Shown piece by piece: positions 39,101-46,732 of a stretch of DNA of 64,000 nt. Below the pieces are notes generated by a model. The model searched no databases. It was given only the letters and a program-made list of their open reading frames with translations, and was not told the origin of the DNA. The DNA comes from Streptomyces sp. NBC_01408 (GTDB lineage: Bacteria; Actinomycetota; Actinomycetes; Streptomycetales; Streptomycetaceae). Every line of letters starts with the position of its first letter. Positions within the stretch are counted from its first letter, which is position 1. The stretch spans positions 4,433,501 through 4,497,500 of the forward strand of contig NZ_JAPEPJ010000001.1 of the NCBI RefSeq assembly GCF_026340255.1, in the 5' to 3' direction. The position numbers and the translations under genes were made by a program.

Positions 39101-40089
39101 TCGCGCTGCCGAGCCTCACCACCGTCGGCGAAGGCGCGTTCCTCGCCGACGACACCCTGACCGCCCCCTACGAACTCGGCGGCGGCTGGATGCGCATCGG
39201 CCACTCCGAGATCGGCCGCCGGGCCTTCCTCGGCAACTCCGGCATGACCGCGCCGGGCCGCAGCGTGCCGGACGACGGGCTGGTCGGCGTGCTGTCCGCG
39301 ACCCCGAAGAAGGCCAAGAAGGGCAGCTCCTACCTGGGCCTGCCGCCGGTCCGGCTGCCGCGCTCGGCCGCCGGCTCCGACCAGAGCCGGACGTACGAGC
39401 CGCCCGCGCGCCTGCTGTGGGCGCGCGGCCTGGTGGAGCTGTGCCGGATCGTCCCGGTGTTCTGCTCGGCCGCCCTGGCCGTGCTGACCGTGGCGGCGCT
39501 CTGCGCCCTGGCCGCGACGGACGGCCTGGGCATCGCGGGAGCCGCGCTGCTGTCCGGAGCGACCCTCCTCACGGCCGGTCTGGCCGCCTGCGCGGTCTCC
39601 GTGACCGCGAAGTGGCTGCTGGTGGGCCGGCACCGGGCGGGGGAGCACCCCCTGTGGAGCGGCTTCGTGTGGCGCAACGAGCTGGCCGACACCTTCGTCG
39701 AGGTACTGGCGGTGCCGTGGCTGGCCGGATCCGTACCCGGTACGCCGCTGCTGTCCCTGTGGCTGCGCGCGCTCGGCGCCCGGATCGGCCGGGGCGTGTG
39801 GTGCGAGAGCTACTGGCTGCCGGAGACGGACCTGGTGGTGCTGGGCGACGCGGTCAGCGTGAACCGGGGCTGCGTACTGCAGACACACCTCTTCCACGAT
39901 CGGATCTTGAGAACGGATACTGTGGTCCTCCGCGAGGGCGCCACCCTGGGCCCGGGCGGAATCGTCCTGCCAGGGAGTACCGTCGGAGCCCGCAGCACCC
40001 TGGGTCCCGCCTCCCTCGTGATGGCCGGGGAGTCCGTCCCCGCCGACACCCGCTGGCTGGGCAATCCGATCGAGGCATGGCGGTCCTGA
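36175..40089 (+). CDS. Pls/PosA-family membrane non-ribosomal peptide synthetase
   Basis: A 1304-aa single-module enzyme: adenylation domain (~40-510; FTSGSTGKPKG at 174-184, YGPTEATVV, lid Lys in RTSGKVDRDALP), thiolation domain with Ser555 in GGSSL, then membrane helices interleaved with left-handed beta-helix/acyltransferase-like domains (e.g. GRGCAVESEVDLS, GKRAEVAPGSAVVG, GARSTLGPASLVM). This architecture and length are those of epsilon-poly-lysine synthetase Pls and relatives. Asp of FDASCEEMW binds the amino group; the Glu after it suggests a basic amino acid. No thioesterase or condensation domain. Followed by an M1 peptidase gene. Confidence 0.9.
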   Translation: MAATPEHGETTLLDDAATNDESGKSARFSAGPAAPTRTLVDIFEASVREYPDELALDDGATRLTYRALAAEVEHRRRALAAAGVGLGDRVGVRVPSGTNELYSAILAVLAAGAAYVPVDAEDPDERAELVFGEAGVAAVLGAGGRIDVTGATGPAEARGAAARPGPGHDAWIIFTSGSTGKPKGVAVSHRSAAAFVDAEAALFLAEEPIAPGDRVMAGLSVAFDASCEEMWLAWRYGACLVPVPRSQVRSGADLGPWLVEQEITVVSTVPTLAALWEPEDLGEVRLLIFGGEACPPELTQRLVTEGREVWNTYGPTEATVVACASLLTGEEPIRIGLPLNGWELAVVDESGEPVPMGGSGQLVIGGVGLARYLDPEKDAEKYAPLESLGWQRAYRSGDLVRAEPEGLVFLGRGDEQIKLGGRRIELGEVDAALQGLPGVAGAAAAVRTARSGNQLLVGYLVTQDGWDHAAAVTRLRAELPAALVPLLAPVAELPTRTSGKVDRDALPWPLPELETSGPTQQLYGTEAWLAEQWSETLGVAVAGAADDFFAIGGSSLAAAQLTTRLRTRYPSAAVLDIYQQPTLRKLARHLEKSVQEDGAARTVAPVPLRSKIVQSLLLIPLFTLVGLRWTVALLALGNVLHWFGPYPWAPTASWWLVAAGAALLFSPPGRLAVAAGGARLLLRGVKAGRYPRGGSVHLRLWTAERLAEYVGATSLTGSWLERYARALGAKIGPEVDLHALPPVTGMLKLGRGCAVESEVDLSGHWLDGDRLEIGQVKVGAGAVVGTRSMLFPGARVGKRAEVAPGSAVVGQIPTGQRWAGAPAGKVGKAKRNWPKERPPRAVHWRAMYGATGFCLTALPVLATLPALLVLSRFVPADAGIAEALRGALLAVVPAALAFGFAYALLLLVAVRLLSLGLRTGTHPTHSRIGWQAWTVTQLMDLSRETLFPLYAALITPVWLRLLGMKIGRGAEVSTVLALPSLTTVGEGAFLADDTLTAPYELGGGWMRIGHSEIGRRAFLGNSGMTAPGRSVPDDGLVGVLSATPKKAKKGSSYLGLPPVRLPRSAAGSDQSRTYEPPARLLWARGLVELCRIVPVFCSAALAVLTVAALCALAATDGLGIAGAALLSGATLLTAGLAACAVSVTAKWLLVGRHRAGEHPLWSGFVWRNELADTFVEVLAVPWLAGSVPGTPLLSLWLRALGARIGRGVWCESYWLPETDLVVLGDAVSVNRGCVLQTHLFHDRILRTDTVVLREGATLGPGGIVLPGSTVGARSTLGPASLVMAGESVPADTRWLGNPIEAWRS

Positions 40090-40147
40090 CCGGACCGTCC
40101 ACGCCCCAGCACGTCGAACGAGCACAGCGCAGGGAGCGGAAGCGGCA

Positions 40148-41539
40148 GTGAGCGGCCAGAAGACAACGGCATCGGACCCGTACTTTCCGGCCAACGGCGA
40201 CCCCCGTTACCGAGTGCACCGGTACGAACTCGCTCTGGAGTACCGTCCCGGCCCCAACCGGCTGGCCGGGACGGCCCGGCTCAGCGCGATCGCCGGGCGG
40301 GCGCCGCTCACCGAGTTCCACCTGAACCTCGCCGAGTTCAGAGTGGGCCGGGTCCTGGTGAACGGCCGGACCCCGCACTACGCCCACCGCGGCGGCAAGC
40401 TCCGCATCCGGCCGCCCAAGCCGCTGCCCGCGGGCGCCGCCTTCACCGTGGAGGTGCACTGGGCGGGCAACCCCAAGCCGGTGCGCAGCCCCTGGGGCGG
40501 CATCGGCTGGGAGGAGATGGCCGACGGCGCGCTGGTGGCCAGCCAGCCGGTCGGCGCGCCCTCCTGGTACCCCTGCAACGACCGGCCCGCCGACAAGGCC
40601 TCGTACCACATCTCGGTCAACACGCCTTCGCCCTACACGGTCGTGGCCGGCGGCCGGCTGCTCACCCGCACCACCAAGGCCAGCACCACCACCTGGGTGT
40701 ACGAGCAGTCCGCGCCGACCTCCAGCTACCTGGTCGGCCTGGCCATCGGCACGTACCAGACGGTGCTGCTCGGTGATCCCGGGCTCGGCGGTGTGCCGCA
40801 GAGCGCCCACGTGCCGGCGCACCTGCTGGCGCGGTTCTCCCGCGACTTCGCCCGGCAGCCCGCCATGATGCGGCTGTTCGAGGAGCTGTTCGGGCCCTAT
40901 CCCTTCGGCGAGTACGCGGTGGTCGTCGCCGACGAGGAACTGGACGTCCCGGTGGAGGCCCAGGGCCTCTCGCTGTTCGGCGCGAACCATCTGGACGGCG
41001 TACGCGGTTCGGAACGCCTCATCGCCCATGAGCTCGCACACCAGTGGTTCGGCAACAGCGTGACCATCGCCGACTGGCGGCACATCTGGCTGAACGAGGG
41101 CTTCGCGAAGTACACCGAGTGGCTCTGGTCGGAGCGCTCCGGCGGCCGCAGCGCGCACGAACTGGCGGCCGTCGCACACCGGCTGCTGTCCTTGCAGCCG
41201 CAGGACCTGCGGCTGGCCGACCCGGGGCGCAAGCTGATGTTCGACGACCGCCTCTACCAGCGCGGGGGCCTCGTCGTGCACGCGGTGCGCTGCGCGCTGG
41301 GCGACGACGCGTTCTTCCGCATGCTGCGCGACTGGGTCACCGTGCACCGGCACGGCGTGGTGACCACGGCCGGCTTCACCGCCCATGCGGCCCGCTACGC
41401 GGCGGAGCCGCTGGACGAGCTGTTCACCGCCTGGCTGTACGAGCCCTCCCTGCCGCCGATGCCCGCCCCCGCCCCGGTACGGCCGTCGATACCCGCCCGG
41501 CCCGGATACCCGCCCAGCAACGGCGGGACCCGCAGGTAG
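40148..41539 (+). CDS. M1-family zinc aminopeptidase
   Basis: A 463-aa metallopeptidase. The zinc site HELAH is at 294-298 with the third ligand Glu317 in NEGFAKY. The N-terminal beta domain is typical (GTARLSAIAG, WYPCNDRPADKASY). The exopeptidase GxMEN motif is altered to VEAQGLSLF, so peptide recognition may differ. No signal peptide seen. 58 nt after the Pls-like synthetase; likely co-transcribed and perhaps acting on its product, an inference from position. Start GTG 40148 with AGGGAGCGGAAG upstream. Confidence 0.87.
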   Translation: MSGQKTTASDPYFPANGDPRYRVHRYELALEYRPGPNRLAGTARLSAIAGRAPLTEFHLNLAEFRVGRVLVNGRTPHYAHRGGKLRIRPPKPLPAGAAFTVEVHWAGNPKPVRSPWGGIGWEEMADGALVASQPVGAPSWYPCNDRPADKASYHISVNTPSPYTVVAGGRLLTRTTKASTTTWVYEQSAPTSSYLVGLAIGTYQTVLLGDPGLGGVPQSAHVPAHLLARFSRDFARQPAMMRLFEELFGPYPFGEYAVVVADEELDVPVEAQGLSLFGANHLDGVRGSERLIAHELAHQWFGNSVTIADWRHIWLNEGFAKYTEWLWSERSGGRSAHELAAVAHRLLSLQPQDLRLADPGRKLMFDDRLYQRGGLVVHAVRCALGDDAFFRMLRDWVTVHRHGVVTTAGFTAHAARYAAEPLDELFTAWLYEPSLPPMPAPAPVRPSIPARPGYPPSNGGTRR

Positions 41540-41624
41540 GACCCGGTGGAACCGCGCGCCGCGGGGCCACGTCTCCAGGGCATGTGACCCGCCCGGGCGG
41601 CCCAGCCCCGCCGGACGACGTGCC

Positions 41625-42875
41625 TCAGCCGATGTCGACCACGCGGGCCCACTCCGGCGGCCGGTCGGGGACGTACTCGGGGTCGTCCTCGGCCGCCGAC
41701 CGGGACCGGGGGAACAGGCCCACCACCGTGCGGCACGGCGGGCGGGCATCCGGCCAGGGCGTCTGGCCGTCCGTCAGGACCACGACGACGTCCGGCCGGG
41801 GCTGCGCCCGCAGCGCCCTGGCGAAGCCGGTGCGCAGATCCGTACCCCCGCCGCCGACCAGCTCGATGCCCTCGGCGCGGCACAGCGGGTGGACGGCCTG
41901 GGCCGACGCGTCGCACGACAGTACGGTGACCAGGTCGCGCCGGCCGCCGACCGCGCGGGAGATCGCGGCCACCTCGTGCAGGGCGCTGCCCAGTTCGGCG
42001 TCGCTGACCGAACCGGAGGTGTCGATGACCACGCAGACCCGGGGCGGCCTGCGCCGCAGGCTCGGCAGGATCGCGCCGGGCACACCGGCCGAACGCCGCG
42101 AGGGCCGGCCGTAGGTGTAGTCGTCGCCCGCGCCCGAGCCGGAGGTCGCCGAGCGCAGCGCCGCTCCCAGCAGCTCCCGCCACGGCTGCGGCGGATGGAA
42201 GGCCTCCTCCGCCCACCGCCGCCACCCCTTCGAGGCCGTTCCGGGGCGGCCGGTGATGCCCTGCGCCACCCGGAACCGGACCGCGTCCCGCTCCTGTTCG
42301 CTGAGGCCGTGCGCGCCGTCCGGACCCAGGTCCCACTCCCGTTCCAGTCCGTCGGCGCCACTGCCGCAGTCCAGCCAGGCGATGTCCTCCGTACGGGGTC
42401 CGAGGCGGAACTGGCGCAGGTAGTCCTCCATCAGTTCGCCGGGCGGCAGGTCCAGCAGCCGCGGCTCGACGGCGCCTTCGGGCCGGGTGAGCCCGTCGCC
42501 GAAGATGTCGTCGTTGATCTCGCAGTCCGCGGCGATGTTCATCCGCAGCCGGTCGCCCCGGCCGGTCAGCCCCTGCTGCCGCGCGACCCGGTCACCGCGC
42601 CCGTGGTGGTCGCGGAGCAGGTGCGACACCTCGTGCACCCACACCCCGGCCAGTTCCTCCACCGGGGTCCGGTCCACGAAGGCCGGCGAGACGTAGCACC
42701 GCCAGTGCCGGTCGACGGCCATCGTCGGCACCCTCCTCGACTCCACGGTGTGCAGGGCGAACAGCGCGGTCGCCAGATAGGGCCGGGCCCGTACGGCGTG
42801 CAGCCGGGCGGCGTAGAGCTTGTCGAGGTCCAGCGTCCCCGGAGCGCTGCCGGTGCTCCGCGCGCCGCCGGTCAC
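41625..42875 (-). CDS. DUF2201-like protein: metallopeptidase-like domain plus VWA
   Basis: A 416-aa cytoplasmic protein. An N-terminal domain holds HEVSH (81-85) followed by a downstream acidic segment, like the putative metallopeptidase domain DUF2201. The C-terminal 136 residues are a von Willebrand A domain with MIDAS DTSGS (Asp285) and GGGGTDLRTG. It pairs with a MoxR ATPase gene: the GTG at 42875 overlaps that gene's TGA (GTGA). MoxR-VWA pairs act as chaperone or assembly machines; client unknown. Confidence 0.8.
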   Translation of the reverse strand: MTGGARSTGSAPGTLDLDKLYAARLHAVRARPYLATALFALHTVESRRVPTMAVDRHWRCYVSPAFVDRTPVEELAGVWVHEVSHLLRDHHGRGDRVARQQGLTGRGDRLRMNIAADCEINDDIFGDGLTRPEGAVEPRLLDLPPGELMEDYLRQFRLGPRTEDIAWLDCGSGADGLEREWDLGPDGAHGLSEQERDAVRFRVAQGITGRPGTASKGWRRWAEEAFHPPQPWRELLGAALRSATSGSGAGDDYTYGRPSRRSAGVPGAILPSLRRRPPRVCVVIDTSGSVSDAELGSALHEVAAISRAVGGRRDLVTVLSCDASAQAVHPLCRAEGIELVGGGGTDLRTGFARALRAQPRPDVVVVLTDGQTPWPDARPPCRTVVGLFPRSRSAAEDDPEYVPDRPPEWARVVDIG

Positions 42876-44122
42876 CGGCCCGCCCGCACGGCCACGGCGG
42901 CGGCCCGTGCCTCGGTCCGGGCCGCCACCTGGTCCGCCCGCCGGGACAGGGACACCGCACCGGCGAGCCGTTCGATCGAGGCCGGGACGTCCCACTCCTC
43001 CTGGCGCAGCGAAGCCAGCGTCGTCGCGGGGACGACCACCAGGTCCGGGGCCCCCGTCTCCAGTGCCCGGACCAGGAGCGCCCATGCCGCGTCCCAGCGG
43101 GACTTCTCCGGGCGCTTGCGGACCGCCGCCACCACACCGTCGAGCACGGCCTGCCGCAGGTCCCCGCGCTCGGGCAGCGCGGCCCCGGCCGGATCGGCGA
43201 GGAGCGCTTCCGGGTCCGGCAGGTCCATCCGGTCCAGGCTCGCCAGCAGTTCCAGCCCCGGGCCGTCCCCTACGGTGCCCCTGACCAGCAGGGACAGTAC
43301 GTCCCGGGCGGAGCCCGCGGCGGTGGCGAAGGCGATCAGACGCAGGGTCATCTCCCAGCTGCGGGGCGACGGCCAGGGGCCGCCGCGGCGGGCCTCCCCG
43401 CTGGGCAGCCGGTGCACGAGTGCGGGCCGGGCGGCGAGGAGCCCGCACACCGCGCGACGGGCGAAGTCCACGGCCGGCGCCAGCTTCCCGGGGTCGAGCC
43501 GGGGCAGGGTCGCCCGGGGCCAGGTCCCGCCGAGGCCGCGTACGACCACCTCCTGGTCGTGGATCCACTGGAGGTGGACGAACCGGTTGGCCAGGGGCGG
43601 GCTCAGCTCCCAGCCGTCCGCCGCCGAGGACCGCGGGTTGGCGGCGGCCACGATGCGGACCCCGGGCGGCAGGTGCAGGGACCCGATCCGGCGTTCCAGT
43701 ACGAGGCGCAACAGGGCCGCCTGCACCGCCGGCGGTGCGGTGGACAGCTCGTCGAGGAAGAGCAGCCCCCGGCCGGCCCGGACGAGGCGCACCGCCCAGT
43801 CCGGCGGGGCCATCGGGACGCCCTGTTCCGCGGGGTCGTCCCCGACGACGGGCAGCCCCGAGAAGTCGGACGGCTCGTGCACGCTGGCGATGACGGTGGT
43901 CAGCGGCAGGTCGAGGGACTCCGCGAGCTGGGTCAGGGAGGCGGTCTTCCCGATGCCCGGCTCACCCCACAGGAGGACGGGCAGGTCGGCGGCCACGGCG
44001 AGCGTCAGGGCCTCCAGCTGGGTGTCGGGGCGCGGTTCGGTGGTGGTGTCGCGCAGCAGGTCCAGCAGTGCGTCGGCGACGTCGAGCTGCGAGGCGGTGG
44101 CGAGCGGGGTGCGTATGGGCAT
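42872..44122 (-). CDS. MoxR-type AAA+ ATPase
   Basis: A 416-aa AAA+ protein. Walker A GEPGIGKT (53-60), Walker B LLFLDEL (120-126), sensor-1 AAANP (~161), arginine-finger region LANRF. The C-terminal half (~215-416) is helical and rich in Leu/Ala/Arg. Probably works with the VWA protein encoded next; ATP-driven remodelling of an unknown partner. ATG at 44122, GGTGATCACC around the start. Confidence 0.85.
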   Translation of the reverse strand: MPIRTPLATASQLDVADALLDLLRDTTTEPRPDTQLEALTLAVAADLPVLLWGEPGIGKTASLTQLAESLDLPLTTVIASVHEPSDFSGLPVVGDDPAEQGVPMAPPDWAVRLVRAGRGLLFLDELSTAPPAVQAALLRLVLERRIGSLHLPPGVRIVAAANPRSSAADGWELSPPLANRFVHLQWIHDQEVVVRGLGGTWPRATLPRLDPGKLAPAVDFARRAVCGLLAARPALVHRLPSGEARRGGPWPSPRSWEMTLRLIAFATAAGSARDVLSLLVRGTVGDGPGLELLASLDRMDLPDPEALLADPAGAALPERGDLRQAVLDGVVAAVRKRPEKSRWDAAWALLVRALETGAPDLVVVPATTLASLRQEEWDVPASIERLAGAVSLSRRADQVAARTEARAAAVAVRAGR

Positions 44123-44180
44123 GAGTGATCACCTAGGGGGTTCGTGGTGAGTGGAGGGGGTGCGGGGACGGAGCCCCGGA

Positions 44181-45605
44181 TCAGCGCATGGCGTGGCGCG
44201 GGCGCCGGAGGTCGTCGCGGGAGCGGCGCGCACCCGGGTGGATGCGGCCCGGTCCCGGTCCGGCCAGACCCGCCCGGAACAGTCCGTAGGTCAGCTGCCG
44301 CTGCGCGGCCGCTTCCAGCTCGTCCCGCAGCACGCCGTCGCGCAGTACGGCGTCCCGGCCCAGCAGGCCCTCGACGACGGCCAGCGCACCGGCGATGTCG
44401 CCGTGGTCGAGGCGTTCGCGTACGCCGGTGAGGCAGTCGGGACGACGGTGCGCCACGTCGATCGCCTGGAGGCAGGGCAGCGGAGTACCGGTCAGGGCTA
44501 TCAGCAGTTCCTCGCGGCGCAGTTCGTCGGGGTCGTGGTCCAGCGGGGCGAGCACCCCGTCGACCAGGGCGATCCGGTGCCGGGCCCCACGGCACTCGAC
44601 GAGGTGTGGCTGCCCCGCCGCCGCGTCCGGGCCGCGGGACGGCCCGCCCGGAGCGTGGTCCGGGACCAGCGCCGAGGCCACCAGCGGGTGCAGCCGGTCC
44701 GCCCCGAGCACACCGGCCCGCAGCAGCTCCAGGTCGGGCAGCACCCAGGTCGCGGCGTCGGGCAGGACCGGCAGCGCCGGGTCGAGGGCGTCCGCGGAGC
44801 GCGCCGTGATCCGCACGGCGGGCGGCCCGCCGGTCCGGTTCCCGTCCGGGGACGGCTCCAGCAGCAGCCTGTTCCGGGAGCCCAGGCGCACCGCGACCGG
44901 GCCTGTGGTCCTCCCCTCGGCCCGGAGGAGCAACTGCGCCTCGGCCGCCCAGCGGTCGACGGCGCACGGCAGCCGCCCCGGCGGCGCGGTCCCCGGTACG
45001 TGCGGATCCGGTACGCCCGGATCCGGCGCGGGCGGCCGGTCGGCGGGCGGCCGGTCGGCCCCGGACCGCAACCGCAGCTCGTCGGCCTTGCGCGCGTCCC
45101 ACAGGTGGCGGTGCAGGTCGAGGCGGAAGCGCCGGTCGGGACGGGGGTGCGGATGGCGGCGGGCCGCGGGATCGGAACGGGACCCGTCCCAGAGGGCGAG
45201 GCTGATCCGCTGACCGGCATCCGCCCAGGCCGGCGCGGTCCGGGCCACGAGGTGCACCGGATTCACACCGTCACGGCCCGCTCCTTCGTACCGGGCCAGG
45301 GCGATCGTCAGCCCCGGGCGCAGCAGCCCGTCCGGAGCGACCCTCGGCATGTGCCAGCGCAGCAGGTCGGGAGCGAGATGCCGCAGATCGGCCCGGACGC
45401 GGACCGAGAGTTCGTGCCCGTGGGTGCGCGCCACGGTCCGAGGACTGGATTCGACGTCGAAGCCTGCGGCGGCACACGCCGCGCCCCAGTCCCCGGCATG
45501 CCGGCGGACCGTGGCGGTCTCGATCATGGACGGCGGCACGGCGAACTCGCGCACGCGCAGCCAGAGGGAAAGGCGGGAAGTCCCCATCGCGTTCTGAGTG
45601 AGCAT
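44181..45605 (-). CDS. Unknown protein, first gene of the MoxR-VWA operon
   Basis: About 474 aa with no domain I recognise. It has no signal peptide or membrane helix, a Pro/Asp-rich linker (~185-205) that separates two halves, and a Leu/Arg-rich C-terminal third with DGVLAPLDHDPDELRREELLIALTG. It has normal Streptomyces codon bias and a promoter upstream, so it is a real gene. Its position before MoxR and VWA genes, 58 nt away, suggests it is the third partner or client adaptor. Start: ATG 45605 (AAGGTGAG upstream); ATG 45587 also possible. Confidence 0.7.
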   Translation of the reverse strand: MLTQNAMGTSRLSLWLRVREFAVPPSMIETATVRRHAGDWGAACAAAGFDVESSPRTVARTHGHELSVRVRADLRHLAPDLLRWHMPRVAPDGLLRPGLTIALARYEGAGRDGVNPVHLVARTAPAWADAGQRISLALWDGSRSDPAARRHPHPRPDRRFRLDLHRHLWDARKADELRLRSGADRPPADRPPAPDPGVPDPHVPGTAPPGRLPCAVDRWAAEAQLLLRAEGRTTGPVAVRLGSRNRLLLEPSPDGNRTGGPPAVRITARSADALDPALPVLPDAATWVLPDLELLRAGVLGADRLHPLVASALVPDHAPGGPSRGPDAAAGQPHLVECRGARHRIALVDGVLAPLDHDPDELRREELLIALTGTPLPCLQAIDVAHRRPDCLTGVRERLDHGDIAGALAVVEGLLGRDAVLRDGVLRDELEAAAQRQLTYGLFRAGLAGPGPGRIHPGARRSRDDLRRPRHAMR

Positions 45606-45669
45606 CAGCACTCACCTTGCGCGGACGGGACCCCCGATCTGTGAGTGGGGTGAGTCATCATCGTCGCGG

Positions 45670-45699
45670 AGCCTAACCGGACCCCGCGCAACTCTGCCA
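45670..45699 (-). promoter_or_regulatory. Candidate promoter of the MoxR-VWA operon
   Basis: On the minus strand TGGCAG (45699-45694) and TAGGCT (45675-45670) are 18 bp apart, giving a leader of about 58 nt to the ATG at 45605. Confidence 0.5.
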
Positions 45700-45727
45700 G
45701 GGGTTTTCCCGCGGGCGGAGGAAAGCC

Positions 45728-46732
45728 CTACAGGCCGCCCGGTGCCGGTGAGCGGTTCCAGCGCATCCGGGACCAGGGAAGGGCCAGTTCGGACTGGCTC
45801 GACACCGTCCGCGGGGCGAGGTCCGCCACGCGGGCGGCCTCGCGGTGGCGGGCGTAGACCGTGTCCACGTAGCGGTGGCCGGTGTCCGCGGCGATGAACA
45901 GGACGGTCCGCCCGGGCGCGCGGTCGCGTTCCCAGCGGGCGGCGAGGTAGCCCGCTCCGGTGGAGAGCCCGGCGAAGACGGCGTGCCGGCGCAGCAGGTC
46001 CACGCTGCCGGCGAGGGCGGCGTCGAAGGAGATCCAGTGCAGCGTGTCGTACAGCTCGTGCGCGACGTTCCCGAACGGGATCGAGCTGCCGATCCCCGCG
46101 ATGATGATCTCCGGGTCGGCGACGTGCTCGGCGCCGAAGGTGACGCTGCCGTACGGCTGCACGCCGACGAGTTCCAGCCCGGGCGAGTCCTGCCGGAGGT
46201 AGCGGGCGAGGGCTCCCGTCGAGGCACCGGAGCCGACACCGCCGACGAGGGTGAGTGCCTCCGCCCCGGTGGCCTGCCGGACGCGGTCGGCGACGGCCCG
46301 GTAGCCGAGGTAGTGGACGTCGTCGTGGTACTGACGCATCCAGTGGTACTCGGGGTGCTCGGCGAGGATCTCGTGGATCCGCTCGACCCGGCGCTTCTGG
46401 TCGAGCTTCAGGTCGCTGCACGGCTCCATCTGCTCCAGCGTCGCCCCGAGCACGGCGAGTTGGGTGCGCAGGGTGTGGTCGACGGTCGTCGAGCCGACGA
46501 TGTGGCAGCGCATGCCGTAGCGGTGGCAGGCCAGGGCGAGGGCGTAGGCGTAGATGCCGCTGGAGCTGTCCAGCAGGGTGTCCCCGCGGCGGACGGCGCC
46601 GGTGTCGAGCAGGTGGCGGACCGCCGCGAGGGCGGAGACCACTTTCATGGTCTCGAAGCGGAGGCAGATGAGCCGGTCTTCGAGGCGTATCAGGTCAGGC
46701 CGGCCGACCGACTCCGCGATGTGCTGGTCCAT
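45728..46732 (-). CDS. Cysteine-synthase-fold PLP enzyme (SbnA-like)
   Basis: A 334-aa fold-II PLP enzyme. The PLP lysine is Lys30 (RFETMK, aligned with the usual GSxKDR), the substrate loop is SSSG (56-59) and the phosphate loop is VGGVGSGASTG. The motifs are clearly diverged from housekeeping cysteine synthase. It is closer in outline to the SbnA type, which joins O-phosphoserine to an amino acid in staphyloferrin B assembly. Last gene of a metal-chelate importer operon; its start lies 38 nt inside the GHMP kinase gene. Exact reaction not known. Confidence 0.78.
   Translation of the reverse strand: MDQHIAESVGRPDLIRLEDRLICLRFETMKVVSALAAVRHLLDTGAVRRGDTLLDSSSGIYAYALALACHRYGMRCHIVGSTTVDHTLRTQLAVLGATLEQMEPCSDLKLDQKRRVERIHEILAEHPEYHWMRQYHDDVHYLGYRAVADRVRQATGAEALTLVGGVGSGASTGALARYLRQDSPGLELVGVQPYGSVTFGAEHVADPEIIIAGIGSSIPFGNVAHELYDTLHWISFDAALAGSVDLLRRHAVFAGLSTGAGYLAARWERDRAPGRTVLFIAADTGHRYVDTVYARHREAARVADLAPRTVSSQSELALPWSRMRWNRSPAPGGL

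Noticed and set aside
35197..40194. A 1665-codon open frame on the minus strand opposite the SpoIIE and NRPS genes
   Set aside because: It mirrors two clear plus-strand genes, is Gly/Arg/His-rich with no domain, and lacks a ribosome site; long antisense frames are expected at this GC content.
45668..45680. GGTTAGGCTC, like half of an iron (DmdR/IdeR) box
   Set aside because: The other half is absent, and the same bases form a normal TAGGCT -10 element.
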